Positions 25,093-34,306 are shown, numbered from the stretch's first letter. The stretch is 64,000 nucleotides of DNA from an uncultured Clostridia bacterium (GCA_947581635.1 CANPVE010000001.1:1-64000), one strand, 5' to 3'. Numbers and translations are program-made. The notes: generated by a model not told the origin, from the letters alone.

Positions 25093-25593
25093 TTATTTTA
25101 CCATAGCTTTGATTATCTCACCGATATAGACTATGTGGTAGTCCTTTTGCGGATAATTTGCCGTGTCTATCTCGGGGTAAAGAATGCCCTCCGGCTTTAT
25201 CTGACCCACATAGAGCTTTTTGCAGATAAATACCGTATTTGCCTCCTCGAAACAGGGGGCCTCGAAATCGCTGCACACTGTCAGACCTGCTTTGGATATT
25301 TTATCCTCCTCGCGCCCGCTTACCCTGCCGAGATATGCGAGCTGCCTGCGGTACTGCTCTGGCAAAAAGCAGATTGAGAAATATTCCTGTGCGTCCACAA
25401 ACTCGCGTGTGTAGCGTTGGGGGCGAATATAGCAGGTGACGACGTTTTTATTCCATATTACGCCTGCGCCGCCCCAACTGGCGGTCATTGTATTGAGGTT
25501 TTCGCCGCTGCCCGCCGTAATAAGCATCCATTCGCTGCCTATAGCTTTGAATGGATTTAGGTCCATGTCCTGCGGTTTAATTTCATTAAACAT
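25093..25593 (-). CDS. Flavin reductase family (FMN-binding split-barrel) protein
   Basis: A 166-residue protein. WMLITAGSGENLNTMTASWGGAGVIWNKNVVTCYIRPQRYT (shown by its parts MTASWGG and YIRPQRYT) is the FMN-binding core of the flavin reductase-like split barrel; EYFSICFL and YLGRVSGREEDKI follow. Clostridial members are close to the flavoredoxin group and would move electrons to small substrates in the cytosol. The ATG at 25593 has GGAAG nine bases upstream. It is a single-gene unit. Confidence 0.85.
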   Translation of the reverse strand: MFNEIKPQDMDLNPFKAIGSEWMLITAGSGENLNTMTASWGGAGVIWNKNVVTCYIRPQRYTREFVDAQEYFSICFLPEQYRRQLAYLGRVSGREEDKISKAGLTVCSDFEAPCFEEANTVFICKKLYVGQIKPEGILYPEIDTANYPQKDYHIVYIGEIIKAMVK

Positions 25594-25742
25594 AATAAAA
25601 CTTCCTTTCACAATTGAGCGATATTATTTTATGACAGATGCTCTCGGAATATTCTAACAGTCTGTTTTATACGTCGGCTCGTGATCAACGACGTGCATAG
25701 CCTGATTTTTTCGCATATTCAATAAACTGAGTGTCATACAAA

Positions 25743-25791
25743 GCGCGCCCGTCTGCCTGTTAAAAATTTATCGGCAGCAGGGCGCTTGTTG
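25743..25791 (-). terminator. Hairpin downstream of the PrsA-like gene
   Basis: Stem AAGCGCCCTGCTGCC paired with GGCAGACGGGCGCGCTT around an A/T-rich loop, directly after the stop codon on the minus strand. The T run is short, so termination is likely but not certain. Confidence 0.5.
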
Positions 25792-25800
25792 TGTGTTTAA

Positions 25801-26850
25801 TTATTGATATGTGCTGACACTCAGTTCGCTGAAATCTCGAGTTGAACAGGAAAACTTCTCAAATGCCTTGTCGTTAAATTCAACTTTGTCGCTGTTTTGT
25901 GCGTACTTGACAAGCTCGTCTATAAAACTGTCATATTTGGATTCGATAAGCAGGGCGTCGCGGTACTCCTCGAATTTTTTCCCATCCTTATCCAGCTCTG
26001 CCTTCTGAATGAGAGCTATAGCGGAATCAGTGACTATGAGGGTGAATTCTCCCTCTTTGAGAGCAAGTATCTTTTGACCGTCCTCAAGCGTGTTGTCAAA
26101 GCGCGATGTAGAATCGGTGTAGGCGTTCTTGTAATTTGTGGCGTTTTCGGCTACTTCCTCGCACTTCTTGGTGAAATTCAGCTTGCCCTTTTCCGCTTGG
26201 CTCTTGACGCTCTCGTATTCCTTCTTTACTGCTTCGATTTCCTTGTCGTCCATTGCGCTGCCGTCTTCATTGTAAAAATACTGCTGCATAAAATTTATTG
26301 TGGCGTAGTTTGTCTTGAAATACTCTTTCAGTTCGTCGTCGGAGACAGGCTCGGTGCCTTCTTTGCCGTACTTTGCCTGAAAGAGATTGCTCTTAAGCGT
26401 CACATTCTTGTAATACTCCTCCACGGAGGTCTGAGCGACGCCGTTCTGCGTCAGCACTTCCTCGTCCTGCTGATATGCCTGCGCGGCATTCTCGGACGCG
26501 TTCTTAATGTCCTCGTCGCTCAGCTTCACGCCCATTTCTTGAGCCATCAGTATAGTTCCCACGTAGGATTTTACCGATTTTGACGCCTCGTCATCAAGAT
26601 ATTTAGTCGCACTCACATCTGAACCCGACACATTGACCGTCTGTTCACTAAGCTCTGTGTACGAGCTGAGGACAGAACCTTGCACACAACTGCGGTAATT
26701 TTCCGCCTGGCTGTATATGTACAAACCGATAGGTACGGTCACGTCGTCTCCGATTTTAGCCGCCCAACTCAGGTTGCTGCCGCAGGCGCTGAGTGAAAAT
26801 ACCATGGAAGCCGCGGCAACTGCGGCGGCCGCCTTTTTTATTAATTTCAT
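25801..26850 (-). CDS. PrsA/SurA-like foldase lipoprotein
   Basis: A 349-residue lipoprotein with an alanine-rich signal peptide and lipobox LSAC (cysteine near 23). The chaperone-type N-terminal region includes LMAQEMGVKLSDEDIKNASENAA and VSDDELKEYFKTNYATINFMQQYFY, the pattern of SurA/PrsA N-domains that lead into a parvulin domain. The parvulin active-site block is poorly conserved, so prolyl isomerase activity is doubtful and chaperone action outside the membrane is more likely (inference). It has its own promoter at 26914-26942. Confidence 0.75.
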   Translation of the reverse strand: MKLIKKAAAAVAAASMVFSLSACGSNLSWAAKIGDDVTVPIGLYIYSQAENYRSCVQGSVLSSYTELSEQTVNVSGSDVSATKYLDDEASKSVKSYVGTILMAQEMGVKLSDEDIKNASENAAQAYQQDEEVLTQNGVAQTSVEEYYKNVTLKSNLFQAKYGKEGTEPVSDDELKEYFKTNYATINFMQQYFYNEDGSAMDDKEIEAVKKEYESVKSQAEKGKLNFTKKCEEVAENATNYKNAYTDSTSRFDNTLEDGQKILALKEGEFTLIVTDSAIALIQKAELDKDGKKFEEYRDALLIESKYDSFIDELVKYAQNSDKVEFNDKAFEKFSCSTRDFSELSVSTYQ

Positions 26851-26913
26851 CTTAATTTTTCATACCCTTCGTTTTAAATTTTGCTTTATCGAAAAAAGCA
26901 CATACCGGCAATG

Positions 26914-26942
26914 ATTATACACGTTTTGAATGATTTTGTCTA
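26914..26942 (-). promoter_or_regulatory. Promoter of the PrsA-like gene
   Basis: TAGACA (26942-26937), a 17-base spacer and TATAAT (26919-26914) on the minus strand, giving a leader of about 55 bases. Confidence 0.6.
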
Positions 26943-27034
26943 CGGTTTTTACCGATTATTCATTCTATTTTAATAATATTCAATAATTATTCCGCATGAA
27001 AATCAGAAGCAGGATCGCTGTCGTGTTGAGAAAT

Positions 27035-29146
27035 CTATTCGGGGAATATGTGCCGGTAGTAATCTTTTTCCAGAATTTGCAGGGAATAGGTAGTCATGGC
27101 TTTCACCCTGGTATTCATTCCGTCAACGTATTTCTTCTGTTCCTCTTCTGAGAGCGTGCAGTTTTCATTCGGGGTAAATTTGCGGTTTGCTATATATTCT
27201 CCCTGGGTGCTTATCCACGACCAGCCGTTCAGTCTGAGCAGCGCGAAGTGATCGCCGTCGCAGAGAATATCACTCCCCATAATAACCCTCGAATCGTATT
27301 CCAGTCCGAAGAGGTTGGACAGCGTGGGAATGATGTCTATACTTGAGCAAGGCTTGTCTATTACCACAGGCTCGGTCATAGAGGCACACCACAGAATGAA
27401 GCTGTTGCGATAAAGCTCGGGCTGCTTCCTTATGCTGTCTTTCTTGAGACCGTACAGTTCGGCAAGTCCATCGTCGCTCAGCGCGTAGGGATAATGGTCC
27501 GCAGTCATGGCAAATACGGTGTCCTCGAGTATTCCTGCCTCGTCGAGCTTTTGAACCAACACTTGAAGCATAAGCTCAACTTCATACTGACAGGCTAGAT
27601 ATGCCTTGACCTCCTCGGAACAATTTTTGTATTTTTCGGGAAGGTCTTTGTAATGAATGCTCGACATGGCGTTTGCCGATTTGGCGTAATTGGCATGGCC
27701 GCTCACACTCATATAGTATGCGTGGAATTTTTCTCCTGTGCCGATGTAGTTGTCTGCGGTTGCCTCCGCCATTTCCTTGTCGGAATTCGGCCAATGGCTG
27801 CTTGCCAGCTTTAATCCGTTTCCTATGCCGGTGTAATCGTAGCCAAAATTCGGATGGGATTTGTCTCTGCCGTAGTATGTGTAGGTGTTGTTGTGGTAGG
27901 CGACGGTTTTATAGCCCAGCTTCGAGAATTGGTTGCCCAGTGCGAAGGGCTGATAGGTGTCCGCGCTCAATTTGAGACAGTTGGCCGTGACGTAAAAATT
28001 CCCCGTCATGTTTGAATACTCTCCCGTGGCCGTACTTCCGCCCCAGAGAGAATTGTAGAAGTTGTTGAAAACAAAGCCTTCGGTCGCCATCTTGTAGAGC
28101 GTCGGGGTGAACTCCGGATCAATTATCTTGTGGGAGTAACCTTCCAGCGATATGAATATCAGATTTTTTCCCTTGAACATACCCGTATATTCGTTCTGCT
28201 TGGTTGGGGTAAGCGACGCAAAGTACTTGTCCATGGCCTTGAGGGTCTTGTTTTTTGTGGATTCCGCCGCACTGTCAAAGTCGATGTCCATCACGTTATC
28301 GCCGTATTCGCGCGGTTTGTCCAGGTCGGTGGGGGACACATCGGACTGTGATACCTCGGAATTCAAATCCTCAACCATCTCGTTGACGTCGTAAAAATCA
28401 AATTCTTCTACGGGGGAGCCGAATATCATTTGCTTTATCTCCAGACGAGTGGCGTTGAGTATGCCGTAATACATGAAAGTTTGTTCGGGATCGTTCTGCA
28501 TATGCGTGTAGTAATACTGCGGGCCGTATTCCGAGTCGTTTTCCCCGGTTTCAAAAAACGTCGTCATAATAAAGGAGTAGGGGAGCATGGCGGCTATCGC
28601 GCCAAGCGCTGCAAATGAAACACTGCGCCTCCTGTCGTCGCCCATGATTCGCCTGCCGAACAGGCACATCATCACAAGGGGAATAAAGAAGGCGAGTATC
28701 AGATACCACACACCCAGAGCGGCGCCGATAGCTTCTTTCCAAAATTCCACAACATCTTTCGCCTGACCCAGCGTCTGCCACGAGAACAGCGTCTTGAAAT
28801 TGTTGTGATAGCTGACGTGGAATGAAAACAGCACACCAAGCAGTCCCAGAATTACACGGCTGACTATTCTTCGGGCCTTTCCGTTGAGCAGCATTGTGAG
28901 CGAGCTCATTATAAGACCCATAAATCCGGAAAAAGCCGCAAGATAAACAAATTTACCGTCAAACAGGCTTCCGAATATTCTTATCTTGGCCAGTATTTCC
29001 ATGTACAGCAGCGAGACAGGCAATACCGCCAAATTGAGTATGTCAGGCAGTCTCGAACCGGTCGCTTTCGCATTCTGTTCCGAAGAGGGAACGGCGGGCG
29101 GTTTCGACCCCTTGATTTGCCGTTGTGCGTTGTTATTGTTCTTCAA
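27035..29146 (-). CDS. LTA synthase family sulfatase-fold protein
   Basis: A 703-residue membrane enzyme with about five N-terminal helices (roughly 37-195) and a C-terminal extracellular alkaline-phosphatase/sulfatase domain from about residue 327. Metal and active-site positions of LtaS can be placed: Glu in LIFISLEGYS (about 335), Thr in WGGSTATGEYS (about 372) and TADHYPY (Asp/His, about 537). LtaS polymerises glycerol phosphate from phosphatidylglycerol onto a glycolipid; related enzymes add phosphoglycerol or phosphoethanolamine to other polymers. The start is TTG (SD GGGGGG eight bases upstream). It follows an AraC gene by 28 bases in the same operon. Confidence 0.88.
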   Translation of the reverse strand: MKNNNNAQRQIKGSKPPAVPSSEQNAKATGSRLPDILNLAVLPVSLLYMEILAKIRIFGSLFDGKFVYLAAFSGFMGLIMSSLTMLLNGKARRIVSRVILGLLGVLFSFHVSYHNNFKTLFSWQTLGQAKDVVEFWKEAIGAALGVWYLILAFFIPLVMMCLFGRRIMGDDRRRSVSFAALGAIAAMLPYSFIMTTFFETGENDSEYGPQYYYTHMQNDPEQTFMYYGILNATRLEIKQMIFGSPVEEFDFYDVNEMVEDLNSEVSQSDVSPTDLDKPREYGDNVMDIDFDSAAESTKNKTLKAMDKYFASLTPTKQNEYTGMFKGKNLIFISLEGYSHKIIDPEFTPTLYKMATEGFVFNNFYNSLWGGSTATGEYSNMTGNFYVTANCLKLSADTYQPFALGNQFSKLGYKTVAYHNNTYTYYGRDKSHPNFGYDYTGIGNGLKLASSHWPNSDKEMAEATADNYIGTGEKFHAYYMSVSGHANYAKSANAMSSIHYKDLPEKYKNCSEEVKAYLACQYEVELMLQVLVQKLDEAGILEDTVFAMTADHYPYALSDDGLAELYGLKKDSIRKQPELYRNSFILWCASMTEPVVIDKPCSSIDIIPTLSNLFGLEYDSRVIMGSDILCDGDHFALLRLNGWSWISTQGEYIANRKFTPNENCTLSEEEQKKYVDGMNTRVKAMTTYSLQILEKDYYRHIFPE

Positions 29147-29174
29147 TCCAAACCCCCCTGCATATGCAATAGGT

Positions 29175-29969
29175 TTAATTAATGCGTATAAAGTTTTTCG
29201 GCGTCATTCCCGTGTATTGTTTGAATTCCCTCTGGAAATGCGCCTGGTCGGAATACCCCAGATCTATGAAGTAATCGCTTGTGCGAGCCGTCTCGCCGCT
29301 CAAGATTATGTCGAGAGCGTGTTGAAACCGCACTATTCGTGCAAAGGTCTTTGGCGAAATTCCCATGGTTTCCTGAAATATTCGGGAAATATGCCGCTCG
29401 GAATAGTTAAGACTTTCCGCAAGCTCGAGTATATGAATCCCGCCCTTTGAGGAATTTATTCCACAAAGCATACGCTGTGTTATCTCTCCGGCAGAGCCGC
29501 AGTCGGCGCACGGTTCAAATGTGTTCTGAAAGAGATCTATTCGTTGCTCAAGTGTAAAACATTTGCGCATTTTTACGAAAAAATTCTTGAGAACGCCTAT
29601 GTTGGCGGGGAAAAACAATTCGTTGTCTGTTATGCTTTTAAGCGCTATATTCTGATAAGATATATACATTCCCGGCTTCAGTCTAACTCCGAAGTAATGA
29701 CAGTTCGGAAATCCTCTGACGATCTTTGCGGAGGTTGGCGAACCCAGAAATTCCATAAACGGTTCGTCGGTGTTGGTGACAAATATGATATCCACACAGC
29801 CGTCAGGCACGCACGATATACCCGAAGCGACGGAATACGGCGCGGTGAATTCGTAGAACAAGGCGTAATACGGTTTGCGCACCAAAATCTCGGCGTAGTC
29901 CAGAACCCCGTCTTTAAAAAACGGCTGATGCATCTTGAATGTGTCGTCTGATTTGTAAAATGAAATCAT
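29175..29969 (-). CDS. AraC-family regulator with DUF6597-like N-terminal domain
   Basis: A 264-residue protein. The N-terminal domain has SCVPDGCVDIIFVTN and YFGVRLKPGMYISY, as in DUF6597-type AraC proteins; the C-terminal domain has two helix-turn-helix units (ILELAESLNYSERHISRIFQE and DYFIDLGYSDQAHFQREFKQYTG). The start ATG at 29969 follows AAAGGTGAC, and the promoter -10 is at 30056-30051, so in-frame codons further upstream are non-coding. It precedes the LtaS-type gene by 28 bases, so it probably controls synthesis of that envelope enzyme (inference). Confidence 0.87.
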   Translation of the reverse strand: MISFYKSDDTFKMHQPFFKDGVLDYAEILVRKPYYALFYEFTAPYSVASGISCVPDGCVDIIFVTNTDEPFMEFLGSPTSAKIVRGFPNCHYFGVRLKPGMYISYQNIALKSITDNELFFPANIGVLKNFFVKMRKCFTLEQRIDLFQNTFEPCADCGSAGEITQRMLCGINSSKGGIHILELAESLNYSERHISRIFQETMGISPKTFARIVRFQHALDIILSGETARTSDYFIDLGYSDQAHFQREFKQYTGMTPKNFIRIN

Positions 29970-30050
29970 TCGGTTATATGTCACCTTTGCTTGGGTCAAT
30001 TTTTTGCACGGCTGAATTTTACGTCCGCACAATATCAAGTCAACGGGTAG

Positions 30051-30079
30051 ATTATAGCAGAATTTTGTGTCGAATGCAA
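30051..30079 (-). promoter_or_regulatory. Promoter of the AraC-LtaS operon
   Basis: TTGCAT (30079-30074), a 17-base spacer and TATAAT (30056-30051) on the minus strand. Confidence 0.65.
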
Positions 30080-30120
30080 CAGGTAAATACAATTGGAAAA
30101 ATGCACAAAATGCAGGATTT

Positions 30121-30142
30121 AAAAAATGAAATTTCATTTTTT
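30121..30142. promoter_or_regulatory. Perfect 22-bp palindrome between divergent units
   Basis: Six A, then TGAAA/TTTCA, then six T, with no mismatch. It lies between the AraC promoter and the ammonium transporter gene and could be an operator for either; no regulator can be assigned. Confidence 0.4.
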
Positions 30143-30195
30143 CTGATGAAATGCGCGTTCATGTCTTTTTTATTCAATAAATTTGCAGGATGTGG

Positions 30196-30204
30196 TGCTA
30201 GAAT
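30196..30204 (+). promoter_or_regulatory. Possible extended -10 promoter of the ammonium transporter gene
   Basis: TGCTAGAAT gives a TGn extended -10 about 85 bases before the start codon. No good -35 hexamer is seen at 17 bases. Confidence 0.35.
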
Positions 30205-30289
30205 AGCGTCAGTGGTTGCAGAGATGCAATTTACAAAAATTTTTGAGGAGCCCCGATTGAGAATATGGGGCGGAAAGGACTGATTGTTT

Positions 30290-32035
30290 ATGGAATTGTC
30301 GAATATCATGGAATATGTTGACGCTGAAATATTCGGCATATGGTTCCTGATAGGCGCTGCGCTGGTTTTCTGGATGCAGGCAGGCTTTGCGATGGTTGAG
30401 ACAGGTTTTACCAGAGCAAAGAACGCAGGCAACATCATAATGAAAAACCTGATGGATTTTTGTATAGGTACGGTTGTATTCGTACTTCTGGGCTACGGTC
30501 TTTTGTTCGGAGAAGACGTGGCGGGCTTCCTCGGTATTCCCACCTTTGGCATATTTAGTGCATACCAATCTTTCGATTGGAGCAACTTCGTGTTCAACTT
30601 GGTATTTTGCGCCACCACCGCAACGATTGTCTCCGGCGCTATGGCTGAGAGAACCAAGTTCTCGTCTTATTGCGTTTACTCGGCCGTTATCTCGGCAGTT
30701 ATCTATCCGATTGAAGCCCACTGGATTTGGGGCGGCGGCTGGCTGGCTCAGCTCGGATTCCACGATTTCGCAGGCTCCGCCGCTATCCATACGGTAGGCG
30801 GTGTTTCGGCTCTTATTGGCGCGGCTCTTCTCGGTCCCCGCATTGGCAAATTCAACCGCAACAAGGAAGGCAAGGTCACAAAAGTGAACGCTTTCCCCGG
30901 ACACAATATCCCGCTTGGCGCGCTGGGCTGCTTTATCCTGTGGTTCGGTTGGTACGGCTTCAACGGTGCAGCGACTGTGTCGGGCGATCAGCTCGCCTCG
31001 GTTTTCCTGACCACAACAGTTGCTCCCGCAGTGGCGACTGTCACTTGCCTTATAGCGACATGGATAATATACGGCAAGCCTGATGTTTCGATGTGTCTTA
31101 ACGCCTCGCTTGCGGGTCTGGTTGCAATTACCGCTCCCTGCGATGTCACCGACGCGCTTGGCGCGACCATTATAGGCTTTGTTGCAGGTCTTCTCGTAAT
31201 ATTCGGGGTGTGGTTCCTCGACAATAAGCTCCATGTGGACGATCCCGTCGGCGCTGTGGCGGTACACATGATGAACGGTATCTGGGGAACTTTGTCTGTA
31301 GGTCTTTTCGCTACAAAGAGCGCTCCGCTCAATGACACATATCAAGGCCTGTTCTATGGCGGCGGATTCGAACTGCTCGGTATTCAGGCTCTCGGTCTGG
31401 TTTGCGTTATCGGCTGGACGGCAGTTACAATTACACTCACGTTCCTTCTGATCAAGAAGACTATCGGTCTGCGCGTCTCGGAGGAAGAGGAAATAGTCGG
31501 TCTCGACAGCAAGGAGCACGGTCTGGCTTCTGCATACTCCGGATTCAGCATCATAGATATGTCGGGTACAATGGAAGTCAACGAGAATACAGACCTCGGC
31601 ACACCCGAGTACGAAGCCGCTTCGGAATTCAAGAAGAATGCCTCCGTACCTGTTGTTGCGGCTCCTGTTGAACAGTCTACAGGTATGTATAAGGTTGTCA
31701 TTATAGCAAAGCAGGCGCGTTATGAGGTGCTCAAGGACGCTCTCAACAAGATTGGCGTCACAGGTATGACTGTAACTCAGGTAATGGGCTGCGGCATTCA
31801 GAAGGGTTCGGGCGAGAAATACAGAGGCGTTGAAATGGATGCTGTTCTTCTCCCCAAGGTTCAGGTAGAGGTCGTTGTGAGCAAGCTGCCCATTGACACG
31901 GTTATTGAAACTGCCAAGAAGGCTCTCTATACAGGGCACATCGGCGACGGCAAGATCTTCGTTTACAACGTGGCAAAGGTTGTAAAGGTGCGCACAGGCG
32001 AAGAAGATTATGCTGCTCTGCAAGATGTTGAATAA
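30290..32035 (+). CDS. amt: Ammonium transporter fused to a C-terminal PII regulatory domain
   Basis: A 581-residue fusion. Residues 1 to about 405 are an Amt channel: FWMQAGFAMVETGFTRAKN near 25-43, the twin-histidine-type segments HTVGGVSALIG and AVHMMNGIWGTLS, and 11 helices in all. After a linker of about 60 residues rich in Glu/Asp/Ala, a complete PII (GlnB/GlnK) domain runs from about residue 466: MYKVVIIAKQ, the T-loop GEKYRGVEMD with a Tyr at the modification position and the C-loop VKVRTGEEDYA. PII normally plugs Amt as a separate protein; here the plug is tethered. The ATG has AAGGA 10 bases upstream. It is a single-gene unit with a terminator. Confidence 0.96.
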   Translation: MELSNIMEYVDAEIFGIWFLIGAALVFWMQAGFAMVETGFTRAKNAGNIIMKNLMDFCIGTVVFVLLGYGLLFGEDVAGFLGIPTFGIFSAYQSFDWSNFVFNLVFCATTATIVSGAMAERTKFSSYCVYSAVISAVIYPIEAHWIWGGGWLAQLGFHDFAGSAAIHTVGGVSALIGAALLGPRIGKFNRNKEGKVTKVNAFPGHNIPLGALGCFILWFGWYGFNGAATVSGDQLASVFLTTTVAPAVATVTCLIATWIIYGKPDVSMCLNASLAGLVAITAPCDVTDALGATIIGFVAGLLVIFGVWFLDNKLHVDDPVGAVAVHMMNGIWGTLSVGLFATKSAPLNDTYQGLFYGGGFELLGIQALGLVCVIGWTAVTITLTFLLIKKTIGLRVSEEEEIVGLDSKEHGLASAYSGFSIIDMSGTMEVNENTDLGTPEYEAASEFKKNASVPVVAAPVEQSTGMYKVVIIAKQARYEVLKDALNKIGVTGMTVTQVMGCGIQKGSGEKYRGVEMDAVLLPKVQVEVVVSKLPIDTVIETAKKALYTGHIGDGKIFVYNVAKVVKVRTGEEDYAALQDVE

Positions 32036-32075
32036 GATATCTCCTTTTATCAACTGATAGATTCATAAGCAAAAA

Positions 32076-32120
32076 CACCAAAGGGTCGGCAAACCAAGAG
32101 GTCTGCCGGCTTTTTGGTGT
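32076..32120 (+). terminator. Ammonium transporter gene terminator
   Basis: Stem CACCAAA.GGTCGGCA paired with TGCCGGC..TTTGGTG, including a T run, 40 bases past the stop. Confidence 0.75.
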
Positions 32121-32132
32121 GTGCGCTCAATA

Positions 32133-32172
32133 AAAAGGCAGAGTTAATCATAGACGATTAACTCTGCCTTTT
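32133..32172. terminator. Bidirectional terminator before alr
   Basis: Perfect 17-base stem AAAAGGCAGAGTTAATC/GATTAACTCTGCCTTTT with a six-base loop between the convergent amt and alr genes. Confidence 0.9.
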
Positions 32173-32196
32173 GAATGTACGGGCAAAATATTATTG

Positions 32197-33330
32197 TTAT
32201 GAATTGTAGATCCGCGTTACGCGTGGGCTGAGACTGCACACAAATTCATAATTGAACGAGGAGGACATACCGGCGGGTTCCTCCACGGGGATAAATTTGT
32301 CGCCGTCTCTGCCGAAGAGCGTAACAATGTCCTCGATTTCTACCCCGTCAATACCGGTCACGTCCACCATTATTTGATCCATGCACACCCTTCCGATTAC
32401 GGGGGCGAATTGTCCACGTATAAGCACGCGTCCCTTATTGGATAGAGCGCGCGGGTAGCCGTCGGCGTAGCCAACCGATACGGTTGCGATTCGGGTGGGG
32501 GCAGACGCGGTGTATGTCGCGCCGTACCCCACGCAGCAACCCGCCTCCACCGTCTTGACGTTTACAACGTGACTGCGGAAACTCATGGCGGGCTTTATGT
32601 TTAGGGCAGCCTTGTCGACCTCTTCCGAGGGATAAAGGCCGTAAGTAATTATTCCCGAACGCACCATTTGAAAGCGGTGGTCGGTAAACTCCATTATCCC
32701 CGCGCTGTTGCAGATGTGATTTATAGGAATCTCAACGCCGCGTTTGTCAAGAAGCCCGCACATAAGGTCGTATCGCTCCATCTGCATTTTGCTGTATGAC
32801 TTGTCGGTCATATCGGCGCATGAGAAATGGGTGAACATTCCCTCCAATTCGATGCCCGGGAGCCTGCTTATTTTCTCTATCTCGTCGGCGCTGTCCTCGG
32901 ATACAACATATCCTATGCGCGTCATGCCTGTATCGAGGGCTATATGCACCTTTGCGATCTTGCCCTGATTGGCGGCGGTGTTTGACAAAAGCTCGGCTGT
33001 CTGGAGTGAATATATGGTTTGCGTTATATCGTACTTTACAATCTCGTCATATCTGCTCGGAGAAACATAGGAGAGTATGATTATCGGCAGCTTTATTCCC
33101 GCCTCACGAAGCTCTACAGCTTCGTCAACAGTGGCAACCGCGAAATATTCAACCGAGTTTTCGAGATAGCGCCCCACCGCGACGGCGCCGTGACCGTATG
33201 CGTCAGCCTTTATCACGGCGCATATCTTCACGTCGCTGCCGACATTCCTTCTCACCTGAGATATATTGTATCCTATGGCGGTCAGATCTACTTCCGCGTA
33301 TGCTCTCAAATATTTGTTCAAAGGAAACAT
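32197..33330 (-). CDS. alr: Alanine racemase
   Basis: A 377-residue fold-III PLP enzyme of normal length. PLP is held by Lys41 in the signature VIKADAYGHGA, and the second catalytic residue is the Tyr in VGYGATYTA (about 265). It converts L-alanine to D-alanine for peptidoglycan in the cytosol. The C-terminal beta domain has the GRVCMDQIMVDVT block. It follows the diacylglycerol-kinase-like gene by 22 bases. The SD is weak (AAGAAG directly before the ATG), so a nearby internal start cannot be excluded. Confidence 0.96.
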   Translation of the reverse strand: MFPLNKYLRAYAEVDLTAIGYNISQVRRNVGSDVKICAVIKADAYGHGAVAVGRYLENSVEYFAVATVDEAVELREAGIKLPIIILSYVSPSRYDEIVKYDITQTIYSLQTAELLSNTAANQGKIAKVHIALDTGMTRIGYVVSEDSADEIEKISRLPGIELEGMFTHFSCADMTDKSYSKMQMERYDLMCGLLDKRGVEIPINHICNSAGIMEFTDHRFQMVRSGIITYGLYPSEEVDKAALNIKPAMSFRSHVVNVKTVEAGCCVGYGATYTASAPTRIATVSVGYADGYPRALSNKGRVLIRGQFAPVIGRVCMDQIMVDVTGIDGVEIEDIVTLFGRDGDKFIPVEEPAGMSSSFNYEFVCSLSPRVTRIYNS

Positions 33331-33352
33331 CTTCTTTTCAAATTGTATTTGA

Positions 33353-34258
33353 CTATTGCCCGTTGTTTACGATAAATCTAATCGCCCGAGGGATCACCTC
33401 AAATGTAACCTCCCGCAACTTGAGGCATTCGCCGTCTATGTTTACCACTGCCGGTTTGACACATTCTATCTTCATTTTTTTGCCGCGGTGGACCGTGAGT
33501 ATTTTACTGAACCTTTTGGAGCCGACGTATTCCCCTTTTTTGTACTTGCCTATCAGCCAAGGTACTTTCAGTTTGGACACTCTGCGTATTATCACAAAAT
33601 CCAGCAGCCCGTCGGAAGGATCCGACATTGGTGCGCCCCTATAGCCACCGCCGTAATACTGTCCGCACGCTGCCAGCGAAAACATAAAGTCGCCCTCGTA
33701 AATATATTGGTCGTCAATAGTCACCTTTAAGGAATTATACACCTTTCCAAGCATGGAAATCAATACCGAAAGTGTATATGTACCGGAACCGAGAAGCTTT
33801 TTTATTTTTTTCATTCGGTTGGTGCGGTCGCAGATAATTGCGTCTATGCCCATAGAGCAAATATTGAGCGAATTGAAGTGACCGGTGCTTATCGCGTCGA
33901 CGTAACGCGAGGGAGCAGTTATGTAATTTTCTATATCCAAAAAACCATCGACGCCGCCGAAGGTTCTTACATAGTCGTTGCCGGAACCGCAGGGAATGCA
34001 GCCGAATTCGACGTTATCCATGCCGATAATACCATTCGCCGCGCCGCAGACGGCTCCGTCGCCGCCCAGAACTATTATGCGCACTTCATCTCCGATTTGG
34101 CCCTCGGAGCGGGCAAAGTCGGTCAAGTCGCCGGGCTTTTGCGTGAGCATGAATTTGTACGGGGCGCCGATTTTATCACAGGCCATAGCGAGTCTGTCCC
34201 TGTATTTTTCGTAGCTGTTGTTTCCCGCTTGAGGATTGGCAATAAAGACATATCTCAT
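33353..34258 (-). CDS. Diacylglycerol kinase/YegS-LCB5 family lipid kinase
   Basis: A 301-residue protein with the DAGK catalytic domain: FIANPQAGN near the start, the nucleotide-binding VLGGDGAVCGAANGI (about 63-77) and CIPCGSGNDYVRTFG (about 88-102). The C-terminal lobe has GGGYRGAPMSDPSDGLLDFVII. It would phosphorylate diacylglycerol or a related lipid at the membrane and recycle DAG released by LtaS-type enzymes. It is the first gene of a two-gene unit with alr, read from a promoter at 34307-34335. Confidence 0.92.
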   Translation of the reverse strand: MRYVFIANPQAGNNSYEKYRDRLAMACDKIGAPYKFMLTQKPGDLTDFARSEGQIGDEVRIIVLGGDGAVCGAANGIIGMDNVEFGCIPCGSGNDYVRTFGGVDGFLDIENYITAPSRYVDAISTGHFNSLNICSMGIDAIICDRTNRMKKIKKLLGSGTYTLSVLISMLGKVYNSLKVTIDDQYIYEGDFMFSLAACGQYYGGGYRGAPMSDPSDGLLDFVIIRRVSKLKVPWLIGKYKKGEYVGSKRFSKILTVHRGKKMKIECVKPAVVNIDGECLKLREVTFEVIPRAIRFIVNNGQ

Positions 34259-34306
34259 AAAAAAACCTCTTATATATAAAAAAATAAGTACAATATCGCT
34301 GAGATA

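Noticed and set aside
30209..32053. A 614-codon open frame antisense to the ammonium transporter gene
   Set aside because: It mirrors a strongly conserved Amt-PII gene on the other strand, has Cys/His/Arg-rich composition without any domain, and lacks an SD.
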